Below are positions 1-9,080 of a DNA stretch of 64,000 nucleotides, piece by piece (the first letter of the stretch is position 1; each line of letters starts with the position of its first letter). This DNA is from Trichomonas vaginalis G3 (taxonomy: Eukaryota; Parabasalia; Trichomonadida; Trichomonadidae), in contig NC_067207.1 in NCBI RefSeq assembly GCF_026262505.1, positions 22,846,082 through 22,910,081 of the forward strand. The letters run 5' to 3'. A program made the position numbers and the translations under genes. The notes beneath the pieces are model-generated. The model was not told where the DNA came from. It saw only the letters and a list, made by a program, of their open reading frames with translations, and did no database searches.

Positions 1-2
1 AA

Positions 3-149
3 AATAATAGGCTTAAAATATACTCGTGCACATTGCAGAGAAAGGTTGCTGAACTCGAATCAAGGAACCAGTCTTTAAAGACACAACTTGATGATTGTAG
101 GAATTGGCTCAGAGATGCAATGTTTGGTGGAATCACCAATAGAAAATAA
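3..149 (+). CDS. C-terminal end of a bZIP-like protein (partial)
   Basis: An open frame enters from the left window edge and ends at a TAA at 147-149, giving the last 48 residues of a protein. The segment TLQRKVAELESRNQSLK shows leucines seven residues apart (TL, AEL, QSL), with V, N and L in the alternate heptad positions. The Asn in the middle 'a' position is a hallmark of bZIP leucine zippers. The basic region would lie just outside the window. The tail WLRDAMFGGITNRK follows the zipper directly. I infer a bZIP or CREB-like host transcription factor. Another coiled-coil protein is possible because the DNA-binding part is not visible. Confidence 0.55.
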   Translation, partial: NNRLKIYSCTLQRKVAELESRNQSLKTQLDDCRNWLRDAMFGGITNRK

Positions 150-161
150 GAAAAATTGTCT

Positions 162-170
162 ATATATTTA
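162..170. repeat. Target-site duplication, left copy (atatattta)
   Basis: The 9-bp word atatattta lies directly outside the left inverted repeat that begins gggtcg. The same nine bases follow the right inverted repeat at 4075-4083. Nine bases is the usual duplication length for Mutator-like elements. Confidence 0.75.
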
Positions 171-227
171 GGGTCGTTATCGATTTTGTAATTTAATCGT
201 TATCGTCTTTTTCTAAACGTGCATTTT
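171..227 (+). repeat. MULE left terminal inverted repeat
   Basis: These 57 bp, from gggtcgttatcgattttg to gcatttt, reappear reverse-complemented at 3989-4074. Similarity stops sharply after gcatttt. Confidence 0.75.
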
Positions 228-625
228 GGAACTAAATCGCATATAACTTTAAAATGACTTAATATTTAAAGGTTTATGTGGTAAATATCAACGAAATGTA
301 ATATTAATATGTGCACCATATATGAATTACAGACATTTGAGCAATTCGAAATTTCATCGCGTTATATATTCATTTAAATTCGATCAAATCAACATTGCAA
401 TTATAAAACCATTACACATCCAGTCAATATTTTTCAATTTCATGCGAATTATATCATTATTACACATTTTAAAATGGCGAAATATAGTCCAAAAAATAAA
501 CTTCGTTTTAAACTCAATTCTCACACATATTCGGATTAAATCATATGTGACTCATATGATCATACATCTCATTTGAGGTCTAAAAAATGATTTACCGAGA
601 AAACTTGCATTCGAACTAAAATTTA

Positions 626-957
626 CTAAATTTAATCAAATTGGTTTACAAACGTAAAGTTTATGCCAAATATTTACGTTTGTAAACTAATTGAGTAAAT
701 TTATAGCACTTTTTTTCTCGATGCAATAATTTGAACTACGAGTTTACCAAATTAGTTTACAAACGTAAAGTTTATGCCAAATATTTACGTTTGTAAACTA
801 ATTGAGTAAATTTATAGCACTTTTTTTCTCGATGCAATAATTTGAACTACGAGTTTACCAAATTAGTTTACAAACGTAAAGTTTATGCCAAATATTTACG
901 TTTGTAAACTAATTGAGTAAATTTATAGCACTTTTTTCTCGATGCAATAATTTGAAC
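626..957. repeat. Tandem array, 111-bp unit, about 3 copies, each with a 20-bp inverted repeat
   Basis: The word acaaacgtaaagtttatgcc starts at 648, 759 and 870, a period of exactly 111. In the second and third units aattagtttacaaacgtaaa is followed after a short loop by its perfect reverse complement, so each can fold into a 20-bp hairpin. The copies are nearly identical, which indicates recent amplification. There is no coding sense. Confidence 0.85.
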
Positions 958-2031
958 GACAAGTTAATGTAATTAGTGTTCTCATGTTTACAATTCAATA
1001 TGTCTATGCATATGATATATGCAAATTCTATAAATAAAATATTATTAAATAAAATTCTTTTCAATTCCTTAAAAATAGCGTTTCTTTTGAATAAAAAATG
1101 ATTTTTAACTAATTTTAGGACTCTTTCTATTTCAAAAAAATACCTGAATTTAATTTTCTGATGCAAAATTTATGCTTTTTATCATGAAATTCTTTTTTTC
1201 AAAATTTTTTTGGATTTTTTTCCATTTTGAATATAGTTAATTTTACTTTATTTCACATTCTATTAAGAAATACTTAGGCCAATCCCTGTGGGACCCAGTG
1301 GTAACTTTCCATGGAAACCACTCAGTGGGAACATTTTTTATTTTTGACGGAAAAAATTCTAAATATTTTTTTCATTTTTTGATTTTTGAATTTTTTTTGG
1401 AATTAGAGAATAAAATTTAAAGCGATAGATATGCTTGATTATTCAAGATATTGATATTAAATCAGAAATCAATGGTAAATAAAGAGTTTTATAAAAACTT
1501 ACCACGTGGTAAGATGAAGTGACCACAAATTGAGTTGTGGTACATAAAAATTACCACAAAATTGAGAACTTTTCCCACAAATTGAGAATTTTTACCATAA
1601 AATGAACGATGGATATCCACGAAAGTTACCACAACTCACTTCTCGCGCAAAATATGTTTAATATTACATATTAAATACATTTATCAACATTAATTATTTT
1701 GAATTGTGGTAAAACGATATGTCACATATTTTTTTATAAAAATTTGTAAAAATGTTTATTTTAATTTATATAATTAAATATTAAAATTTTAAATTTTGAA
1801 ATAAAATAAATTAAATTCGTCCGTTATCTTTAATTCGCTCGGCGAATGCCGAGCTTACGTACTCATGTATTCCTTCTTGTTACAACTCGAACAAGAACAT
1901 CACCTTTAACATATTATCAAGAAGCCCACTATAAACTTTTCATTTGATGAGTTTTGAATCGCGAGCTTCTTGATAGTCAAACTACGCACCAGCACTACAA
2001 CTTCTTTCACCCGAACTAATACAAATTTACA

Positions 2032-2690
2032 CATTGGAGCTGCTTTGCTCTGAGAACTCTCATCAATCGATGAGAGTTCTCAGAGCAAAGCAGTTCTAAC
2101 CGAACTACGCACAAACACTCCAACTTAAAGCAACCAAATCAATACGATTATATACATTGGAACTGCCTTACTCTTATTTCTCTCATCTATTGATGAGAGA
2201 TCTCAGAATGAGGCAGTTCCAATCGAACTACTCACAGACAGTCCAGCTAACCAAACCGAATCAATACACATATATACATTGGAGCTACTTTGCTCTTATT
2301 TCTCTCATCAATTGATGAGAGAACTCAGAGTAAAGCAGTTCCAATCGAACAGACAAGCTAGCACAAGATTACACATTGGAACAGTTTTACTCTGAGAACT
2401 CTCATCGATTGATGACAGATCTCAGAGTAAAGCAGTTCCAATCGAACTACACACAAGCACTGCTTCTTACAGCAACCCAATCAATACGCACATATACATT
2501 GGAGCTGCCTCACTCTGAGAACTCTCTTCATTTGATGAGAGATCTCAGAGTGAGGCAGCTCCAATCGAACTACATACAGACATTACCGCTAACCATAACC
2601 CAATCAATGTACGTATTTACATTGAAGCTACTTTACTATTATTTCTCTCATCAATTGATGAGAGATTTCAAAGTAAAGCAGCTCCAAAAA
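2032..2690. repeat. Tandem array, about 122-bp unit, 6 copies, each centred on a palindrome of about 55 bp
   Basis: Units begin with cattgg (or cattga) at 2032, 2155, 2277, 2374, 2497 and 2620. Spacing is 122-123 bp except for one short 97-bp unit. In the first unit ctgctttgctctgagaactc is followed by its reverse complement around the centre atcaatcgat. Later units keep the fold but differ in sequence, with several changes present on both arms (for example gcctcactctgag pairing with ctcagagtgaggc). An apparent 133-codon frame through the array (2376-2777) is repeat-driven and is not called as a gene. Confidence 0.85.
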
Positions 2691-2796
2691 GAAAGTGAGA
2701 AGAAAAGAAGGAAAAAGAGAAGAAAGAAAAAAGAGAGAGAAAAGAAAGAGGAGAAGAAAGAAAAAAGGACATATTAAATATGATATGCTGTTTTTA

Positions 2797-2825
2797 GTGC
2801 CGAGGCGGCGAAGCCGCCGAGGCAC
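2797..2825. other. GC-rich hairpin
   Basis: GGCGGC-gaa-GCCGCC forms a strong stem inside a GC-rich island in otherwise AT-rich DNA, and outer bases gtgcc and ggcac can extend it with a small mismatch. It directly follows the purine tract at about 2690-2775. The function is unknown; a terminator or cruciform is possible. Confidence 0.5.
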
Positions 2826-3001
2826 GATTTTTTTGGTCTCTTCCTTCCACGTGGTAAGCTTTTTTAAAAGTTTGGACAGGCCTAGAAATACTATATATAT
2901 GTAGATTGAATTCTTTTATTTTGGCACTTTTTATTTTTTTAATGTTTTTTTTTCTCCAACACTCAGCCCCCAATTCAAATCAAGCATTTACCAACGTAAA
3001 A

Positions 3002-3570
3002 TACCGGTATTCCAATCAATAAGAGGACAGTTCTGTCAAGACCCTTCCTGATTTGAAGGAACTTGAAAGAACTGCTCTTTAACCGACTTCAAATAAGAAA
3101 ATTTCACTCATATTATCATGTTAACATCGAAACTACTGCCATTTAGAGAGCAGTTCTTTCAAAGATCTTCGAAGATTTGGAAGATCTTGAAAGAACTACT
3201 CTTAAAATGGCAGTAATTACCGTAACTTTCTACTTGATAGTAACAATACCGAAGCTACAGCCATTTAGAGGGCAGTTCTTTCCAAGATCTTCCAAATCTT
3301 CGAAGATCTTGAAAGAACTATTCTTAAAATGGCAGTAATTACCGTAACTTTCTACTTGATAGTAACAATACCGAAGCTACAGCCATTTAGAGGGCAGTTC
3401 TTCCAAGATCTTCCAAATCTTCGAAGATCTTGAAAGAACTATTCTTAAAATGGCAGTAATTACCGTAACTTTCTACTTGATAGTAACAATACCGAAGCTA
3501 CAGCCATTTAGAGGGCAGTTCTTCCAAGATCTTCCAAACTTCAAGATCTTGAAAGAACTACTCTTAAAAA
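3002..3570. repeat. Tandem array, about 122-bp unit, 4 copies plus a diverged one, each palindromic
   Basis: The word gccattta recurs at about 3138, 3260, 3382 and 3503. Each unit reads from gccatttagag..cagttctt to aagaactattcttaaaatggc, so its ends are inverted repeats around the core aagatcttc..gaagatctt. A diverged copy precedes them from about 3002. The unit length matches the 2032-2690 array but the sequence is unrelated. Confidence 0.8.
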
Positions 3571-3988
3571 ATGGCTGTATTGCGAGAGGGTTTGATTTTT
3601 CGTTTATTAAAATTGTATTCTATGATATAATTTAATTCAAGATTTGTATTTCTGTTATTTTTGTGATATCATTCAAGTATATATATCAGAATATGCACAT
3701 AATGATACCACATATACTTAAACTATACGTATTTAAATCTTAGCGATCAATATAATTTTTTTTTTGTAATATCGAATAAAAGTTTGTTTTCGTATTTCCG
3801 TTTTATTTGACTACATGAAGATAAGAATTCTTGAGAACGATTTTAAATAAATTGCCAAATTGAAGAATTCGATATATGATGATATTCACTGATTTCTGCC
3901 AAACTTGTAGGAATGAATCCATTTAGAATAAAAACGATTTGTGCATTGGAAGCTCAGAACAAGTTATGTTCATTATCCCAATATGAAG

Positions 3989-4074
3989 AAAATGCACGTT
4001 TAGAAAAAGACGATAATGATTAAATTACAAAATCGATAACGATAACGATTAAATTACAAAATCGATAACGACCC
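3989..4074 (-). repeat. MULE right terminal inverted repeat with an internal 29-bp duplication
   Basis: This is the reverse complement of 171-227, but longer because cgataa-gattaaattacaaaat is present twice in tandem (from 4011 and from 4040). The outermost bases, cgataacgaccc, match the left end exactly. Confidence 0.75.
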
Positions 4075-4083
4075 ATATATTTA
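4075..4083. repeat. Target-site duplication, right copy (atatattta)
   Basis: The nine bases directly outside the right terminal repeat are identical to 162-170. Confidence 0.75.
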
Positions 4084-4404
4084 TGTTTTTGCGTTTAATA
4101 ATATCAGATAAAATGTTTATATTTCGTTTAGATACATAAAATTTAATACATTTATATTTAAAATGAAAAGAATGATGTTTGAAAGAATATACCGCAGATA
4201 AAATATCAAATGGTTCCATAACCATTGCGCATATTCATATAATTTCAAAAGAAAAATATACTTTATGTATTAAATATTGATTATAAACTCGATATCAAAA
4301 GATATTATTCAACTTATTAATAAAATTAATTCGAAACAATAAAATTTAAAAAGCATTTAAAGAAATGAAAGTATCTGTATATATTTTACTCTATAAAAAA
4401 TAAA
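4084..4404. other. AT-rich intergenic DNA
   Basis: This is the host 3' flank of the importin-like gene. I see only A/T runs and short frames, with no RNA gene and no repeat. Confidence 0.6.
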
Positions 4405-7032
4405 TTATAAATTTGTTTTTGCATCAAAGAAATTAGTAATTTCCTTAGCGATATCATTAACATCTTTCTGGCAAACTTCTGCTTGTATTACATTTCTCTG
4501 TTCTTCTGGCAAATTCTTAAGTAAATTTGCAAAATCTTTCATAACAACATGTTCTTTATAGAAAGATAACTCATTAACAGTAAATTCTGTTGGAGATATG
4601 TTTTGATAATAGGCCTCTTCGTCTCCGAACAAAGGTCTTGAAATATCTTCGGTAATTTGTGTCAAAATTTTACAAATTACTGAGAAATAATTATCTCCAT
4701 ATACTTCTGGACAGTTAAGTAATACAACAATCAACTCAAAATAAGAAGAATTCTCAATCCAATAATTAAACATTTCTTGATTGATTATATTTCCTTTTGT
4801 AGAGATAATCAATGAAGAATACAAAATAGAAACATAACTAAAGTATCTGTTATCATTCATTAACTGCTCGCATATCTGTGAAAAGATTCCAATGACATTC
4901 TCTGGTAAATTATTTTTCAGAACATTACAAATTGTAAAGGAAATTTGTAAAGTTGGATTTACAACATTTGAATCTTGTGTGTTCATAGAATTCTCAAGCA
5001 AAAAATTGATGAGATCCCATAGGAAATCCCAGTAACTTTCTATATTCGATGATGTTTTGATTATCAAGTTTTTGAGAACGATAGAAAATGAAGACAAGAA
5101 ATATAAAGGTTGAGAATATTCTGTTCCATTTAAAACTACTTCTGTTAATGCTTTTATTGATGTCCATATTTCATCAGTTATTGTTTGTTGTAATGCTATT
5201 AAGTTTGCTGTGAAATCAAGTAATTCATTTGATATCAATGAATTTTCAACTGCTGAATTACAAACAGTTTGTAACAACTCAATTTGTGTCTGGTTTTGTA
5301 AATAAGGTAATAAACATGATAAAGCTGAAAGAGCTGCGTTCGACTTTTCTGGACGATTGTGATCAAAGTTAATTATGTATATTTCTAATAAAAGTTGTGT
5401 AACATTGTCATCTTGTGATAAAACTTTGCCAAAACATTTCACAAATTTTGAGAGACCTCTGAAAAATTCAATATCATTGAAAGAATCTGCCAAACTAACA
5501 AAACTCTTCAAAATTGTGTCTATTTCACTAATAACGGCGTTTTTGAGGTCGCTTTCTTCTGAAACTAAAGAAATCGAATTTGAAAAACACTGGCAACTGA
5601 AGTATCTCAGTAAAAGTTGGCAGTTTTCATCGGCCAAGAACGATAAGAAAACCGTTATGACAGAATCAGGAAGTTCTATTGAGAAACTATCTATTGCTAC
5701 TAAAGATCCAATCTTAAGTAGCAAATTGTCAGAATTTTCAAGTAAATTTACAAAAAGTGACAACATAGAATTTGCCAATTCTTGGTTATTTCTAGCCATT
5801 GAATAACCAACGGAAGAAAAGAACAGAAGAGATGAAAAGAACGTGTAAATCATGTCATCAATTGTTTCAGAACTTTCTGCATATATATTATATAACGATG
5901 TCAAAACCGTCGAAACCGCTTCGCCGATTATTTTACTTTTATTTTCATCTCTGCAGTGCAAATTAATCTTTCCATGTAGATACATTCTTGGATCACTAGA
6001 ATTCAAAGGAGTTGTAAAAACTGATGAAATAAAATTGGCGGCAGTTTTGTCACTTTTCAAGTATTCAATTTCTTCAACAGTTAAAGTGAAGAAAGGCATG
6101 AAAACGTATTGAACAACTGTCTCCATTTGGCAGGACATCATGTTCCAAGTGTGTTTATTTGTGATCATTTGGTCGACTGTTTCTGACAAAATTGATTGTG
6201 TCTCTGGTGGATTTTGGAAGGTTGTGAGAGCAGCAGCACAATCAAAGATGTCATATCCATCTTCTGGGATGAGTTCTAATGTTGGATAGTTTCCTGAAGA
6301 TTTATATAAAATTTGGTTTATAAATTTCAAAGCTTTTTGCGTAAATAAGTTGTAATCGTTATCTTCTGATACATTTTGGCATTCTAATGCATAATGTAAC
6401 CAAATTGAAAGATTTTCAGGATTATCTCCGAAAAATGATGGAACTTTGGACTTCATGAAATTGAATCCTGTAGAAAGACAGTATGCTGAATACAAATATG
6501 ATCTCTGTTCAAGAATTTGTGATAAAATAGTTAATAAATAGTTTGATATTTCTTGATAAACTTGTAATTGTTCGTCATTCACATGCGCAAATGCATCTGA
6601 TATGGAATTAGATAAGATTAAGGCTCCAATGAGATCCTGTTCGAATAATGTTGATAAAATTTCAATTGGATTACCAAATAAATCTGTAAATATTGTATGT
6701 GAAACAACAGAATCGAGTAAAAATGAAACTGATGATCGTAATTCTGATGTGGTTGCTTGAAGAAGTTGTATTATTGATGAAAGTATTAAATCATAAGGGA
6801 AATAGTCTGGGTAATTTCTTTCACCTTGAATTAACACATTGAGTGCAGCTAATTTAATTGATGAATTGCTCTGTGAATCTATTATTATTGTTAATAAATT
6901 TTGATAAAAGCTGTGTGCTTCTTCTGAAGATATTTTTGATTGAATATATTGTGTTGATTCAGTAACTGCTTCTGTTGTGCCATCTCCAGTTCCTTGAAAT
7001 GTGTGCAGTAGCACTAAAATAACTTCTTCCAT
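4405..7032 (-). CDS. HEAT-repeat importin/exportin-like protein
   Basis: The gene encodes 875 residues in one uninterrupted frame. The protein is almost entirely short amphipathic helices in pairs, rich in Leu, Ile, Ser and Asn, with no enzyme motif, signal peptide or membrane segment. The N-terminus (VTESTQYIQSKISSEEAHSF..LLTIIIDSQSNSSIKLAALN) resembles the first HEAT repeats of importin-beta family receptors, in which small adds-up helices are followed by a conserved L.A...L..... block. The length is within the 850-1100 residues usual for karyopherins. The likely role is a nuclear transport receptor binding Ran-GTP and cargo; which receptor cannot be told. The neighbour at 7102 is divergent, leaving only 69 bp for both promoters. 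The alternative is another HEAT scaffold protein. Confidence 0.55.
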   Translation of the reverse strand: MEEVILVLLHTFQGTGDGTTEAVTESTQYIQSKISSEEAHSFYQNLLTIIIDSQSNSSIKLAALNVLIQGERNYPDYFPYDLILSSIIQLLQATTSELRSSVSFLLDSVVSHTIFTDLFGNPIEILSTLFEQDLIGALILSNSISDAFAHVNDEQLQVYQEISNYLLTILSQILEQRSYLYSAYCLSTGFNFMKSKVPSFFGDNPENLSIWLHYALECQNVSEDNDYNLFTQKALKFINQILYKSSGNYPTLELIPEDGYDIFDCAAALTTFQNPPETQSILSETVDQMITNKHTWNMMSCQMETVVQYVFMPFFTLTVEEIEYLKSDKTAANFISSVFTTPLNSSDPRMYLHGKINLHCRDENKSKIIGEAVSTVLTSLYNIYAESSETIDDMIYTFFSSLLFFSSVGYSMARNNQELANSMLSLFVNLLENSDNLLLKIGSLVAIDSFSIELPDSVITVFLSFLADENCQLLLRYFSCQCFSNSISLVSEESDLKNAVISEIDTILKSFVSLADSFNDIEFFRGLSKFVKCFGKVLSQDDNVTQLLLEIYIINFDHNRPEKSNAALSALSCLLPYLQNQTQIELLQTVCNSAVENSLISNELLDFTANLIALQQTITDEIWTSIKALTEVVLNGTEYSQPLYFLSSFSIVLKNLIIKTSSNIESYWDFLWDLINFLLENSMNTQDSNVVNPTLQISFTICNVLKNNLPENVIGIFSQICEQLMNDNRYFSYVSILYSSLIISTKGNIINQEMFNYWIENSSYFELIVVLLNCPEVYGDNYFSVICKILTQITEDISRPLFGDEEAYYQNISPTEFTVNELSFYKEHVVMKDFANLLKNLPEEQRNVIQAEVCQKDVNDIAKEITNFFDAKTNL

Positions 7033-7101
7033 TTTCTTGAATTTTAGCTAAAAATCACAGGGTCGTATAAAAATAAACTGGTGATTTATAAAAATTTTTT
7101 G

Positions 7102-7629
7102 ATGAATCTTGAAGAAGGAGGTGAAACTACAAAGTATAATAAGTACAATGCAAGAACTGATCAAGATTTGATGTTAGAAATAAATGCTAAACTTGAAAAA
7201 GAAGCACAAGAAGATTTAGAAAATCATAATGAACGAGTAGTCTTGGAAGGAGATGAAGATTACAAGATAGTTGATGGTGTAAAAGTTGTTCCATTTTCCT
7301 TAGTTAAAGAATTAAAAGAGGGAACTTTTAAGGATGGAAAATATATTGATAATTCCGATGAAGAAGATGAATCTTCTTATGTGTCAGATGGTGATTCAGA
7401 TAATACAAAAGTTGATATCAAACAGTTACTAATTAAATTAATTTCATTAATTAAGCCTCAAACAAACATTACAGATGCCCTAGTTGACTCATCGAAGGAT
7501 CAAGATCGTATGGCTCAAATTACAGATATTGCAACACAACTTTTGTTTATCAAAGAATATACCAATATATATAACATGGATATAGAAGAATTACAAGAAA
7601 AACTAGACAAATTTGATGCTCAAAAGTAA
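7102..7629 (+). CDS. CD2BP2/Lin1-like U5 snRNP protein
   Basis: This is an acidic protein of 175 residues from the second ATG; the frame opens at 7081, seven codons earlier. Residues around VVPFSLVKELKEGTFKDGKYI match the signature of human CD2BP2 and yeast Lin1, where PFNL.EEMEEGHFD.DGNYF occupies the same place. An acidic serine stretch (DNSDEEDESSYVSD) and a helical C-terminus follow, again as in that family. Family members are components of the U5 snRNP and usually end in a GYF domain; none is recognisable here and the protein is about half the usual length. The second ATG is preferred because the AT-rich tract tttataaaaattttttg directly precedes it. The function is inferred from one motif. 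Confidence 0.6.
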   Translation: MNLEEGGETTKYNKYNARTDQDLMLEINAKLEKEAQEDLENHNERVVLEGDEDYKIVDGVKVVPFSLVKELKEGTFKDGKYIDNSDEEDESSYVSDGDSDNTKVDIKQLLIKLISLIKPQTNITDALVDSSKDQDRMAQITDIATQLLFIKEYTNIYNMDIEELQEKLDKFDAQK

Positions 7630-7969
7630 CTAATTTTTTTATATTTGATGATATTTTTATTTAATATTCTTTTTATGAAATATATGGAAGGATTTGAGAT
7701 TAATATTATATTTTGTATGTCCTTTGAATAAAAATCTTAATTATATTGTTAGTATTTCAAATTAATTACGAGAATCAAATTTTTATAAAGTAACCAATGA
7801 AAATAGTCGAGTTACAATAGAATATGGTATTTTTAATGAATTTGTAGGAGAATTATATAATTATATCTTTGAAAAAAAAAATAATTTAATGATTTTTGTA
7901 GTTTTAGAAAAAATTAAAAGTAAATTTGTATAGTAATACTTTATAAATAATCATATTCATACAAAATAG
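7630..7969. other. AT-rich intergenic region between convergent genes
   Basis: The 340 bp between the stops of the CD2BP2-like and dynein genes contain only A/T-rich sequence, with no frame, repeat or RNA gene that I can see. Both 3' ends and their polyadenylation signals must lie here. Confidence 0.6.
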
Positions 7970-8830
7970 TTATTTGGCCTTCTTGGAATTCAACTCAGCT
8001 TTCTTTGCAAGATAAAGGGAGTCAATATCTTCTTCAGCTAATCCTGGATCAGTTATAACATTCTTCAAACTATTGGAAGACTTGTCGCGTTTTTCAATCG
8101 CGATTTCTGCGGATAATTTATTCATCATATCAGCAACTTCTTGGCCACTGGTTTGTAGTTCTGTATCAGCACCTGGTCCAACGATTACTGGATTGAAAAA
8201 GTCGACAGATTTCTCTCTAACGTTAGAATTTGCAATACAAACGTATTTTATCACATTTTTGAATCTATTAATAAGTGTTTCCATTTTAGAAGATGTAAAA
8301 ACTAAACCAACTTTATGTTCTGCAGCGATAGATCGTAATCCTTGTACTATTATTTCTTTATCTTGAGGCGATTTCGATTCAAATAAGTCGTAGTGGGTTC
8401 CTGCTAAGAATATTGCATTTTGTTTATCTTTTAAGCGCATTTGTAGGATATCTAGCCATTCTAATGATTCTATTATCGATGCTGACTTTGAAAGGTCAAA
8501 ACAAACAAAAACTACGAATCCGCTAATGGTATCCTCTGTAGCAATTGTAGGAATAAGGGATTCCATTTGGACACCACCACCTAATTCCCAAAAATGAAGG
8601 ACTTTTTCTTTTCCATTGACTTTAAGATTGCAGCATTGGTAAGCTAGAGCAAGTGTTGGATAAGTACTATCTCCTCTTCCAAAAAATTGATTAATCAAAG
8701 AGGATTTACCTGATTGTTCGCCTCCAACAAATAAAACATGAGAATCTCCAGCTCCATATGGTTTAATAGGTTCTGTTTCATGCTCTATAATTTGACCCCA
8801 TAGATCATTCACGACATTGTCTGGGTTCAT
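7970..8830 (-). CDS. Dynein-2 light intermediate chain (DYNC2LI1-like small GTPase-fold protein)
   Basis: The gene encodes 286 residues. The P-loop GGEQSGKSSLINQFF lies near residue 37. HFWELGGG, at about residue 100, is the characteristic switch region of the dynein-2 light intermediate chain. FVVFVCFDLSKSASI and LVFTSSK match the later strands of the same Ras-like fold. The family binds the dynein-2 heavy chain, which drives retrograde intraflagellar transport, and trichomonads are flagellated. The C-terminus is Lys/Glu-rich and helical. The length is somewhat below the 350 residues of animal proteins. The dynein-1 chain is less likely because it lacks the WELGGG signature. Confidence 0.85.
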   Translation of the reverse strand: MNPDNVVNDLWGQIIEHETEPIKPYGAGDSHVLFVGGEQSGKSSLINQFFGRGDSTYPTLALAYQCCNLKVNGKEKVLHFWELGGGVQMESLIPTIATEDTISGFVVFVCFDLSKSASIIESLEWLDILQMRLKDKQNAIFLAGTHYDLFESKSPQDKEIIVQGLRSIAAEHKVGLVFTSSKMETLINRFKNVIKYVCIANSNVREKSVDFFNPVIVGPGADTELQTSGQEVADMMNKLSAEIAIEKRDKSSNSLKNVITDPGLAEEDIDSLYLAKKAELNSKKAK

Positions 8831-9080
8831 TATAAAACGGTAATTTGTAAAGCATTGAAAAAAAATTATGATATATGTGATTGTATTTCAGTCTCAATAT
8901 CAAATATCTAAATTTGGTGCTTCGTGTTGTTAAATAAAAATGGTGGCTTGAGAAAAATAAAATTTTTTTTTACAGATTTGGAATTACAAGATTCTTGCAA
9001 CAAGAATCATAAATCCAAAGAAAAATGATAACTCTTTGGTGTTATTGTCTGTTGATGTATGAAGAGTTGCTTATTCATCT

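Larger units (their letters stand above)
171..4074. mobile_element. Non-autonomous Mutator-like (MULE) DNA transposon, 3.9 kb
   Basis: The 3904-bp segment is bounded by inverted repeats starting gggtcgttatcgattttg and flanked by a perfect 9-bp direct repeat, atatattta. No long open frame lies inside: the longest, about 130 codons, only runs through repeat arrays, so no transposase is encoded. The interior is AT-rich and holds three tandem arrays of palindromic units (about 626-957, 2032-2690 and 3002-3570), a purine-rich tract at about 2690-2775 and a GC-rich hairpin at 2797-2825. It sits between the bZIP-like gene and the importin-like gene, in the space downstream of both, where insertion would be tolerated. 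The family call rests on duplication length and end structure, because no transposase is present to compare. Confidence 0.7.

Noticed and set aside
1270-1720. Possible second small transposon inside the MULE (gtggtaa and ttaccac words)
   Set aside because: Several short accacaaattgag and ttaccac words recur, but no matching ends or target duplication could be defined.
2376-2777. 133-codon frame in the transposon
   Set aside because: It runs through the palindromic tandem array and the purine tract, has no homologue-like content and changes with unit number.
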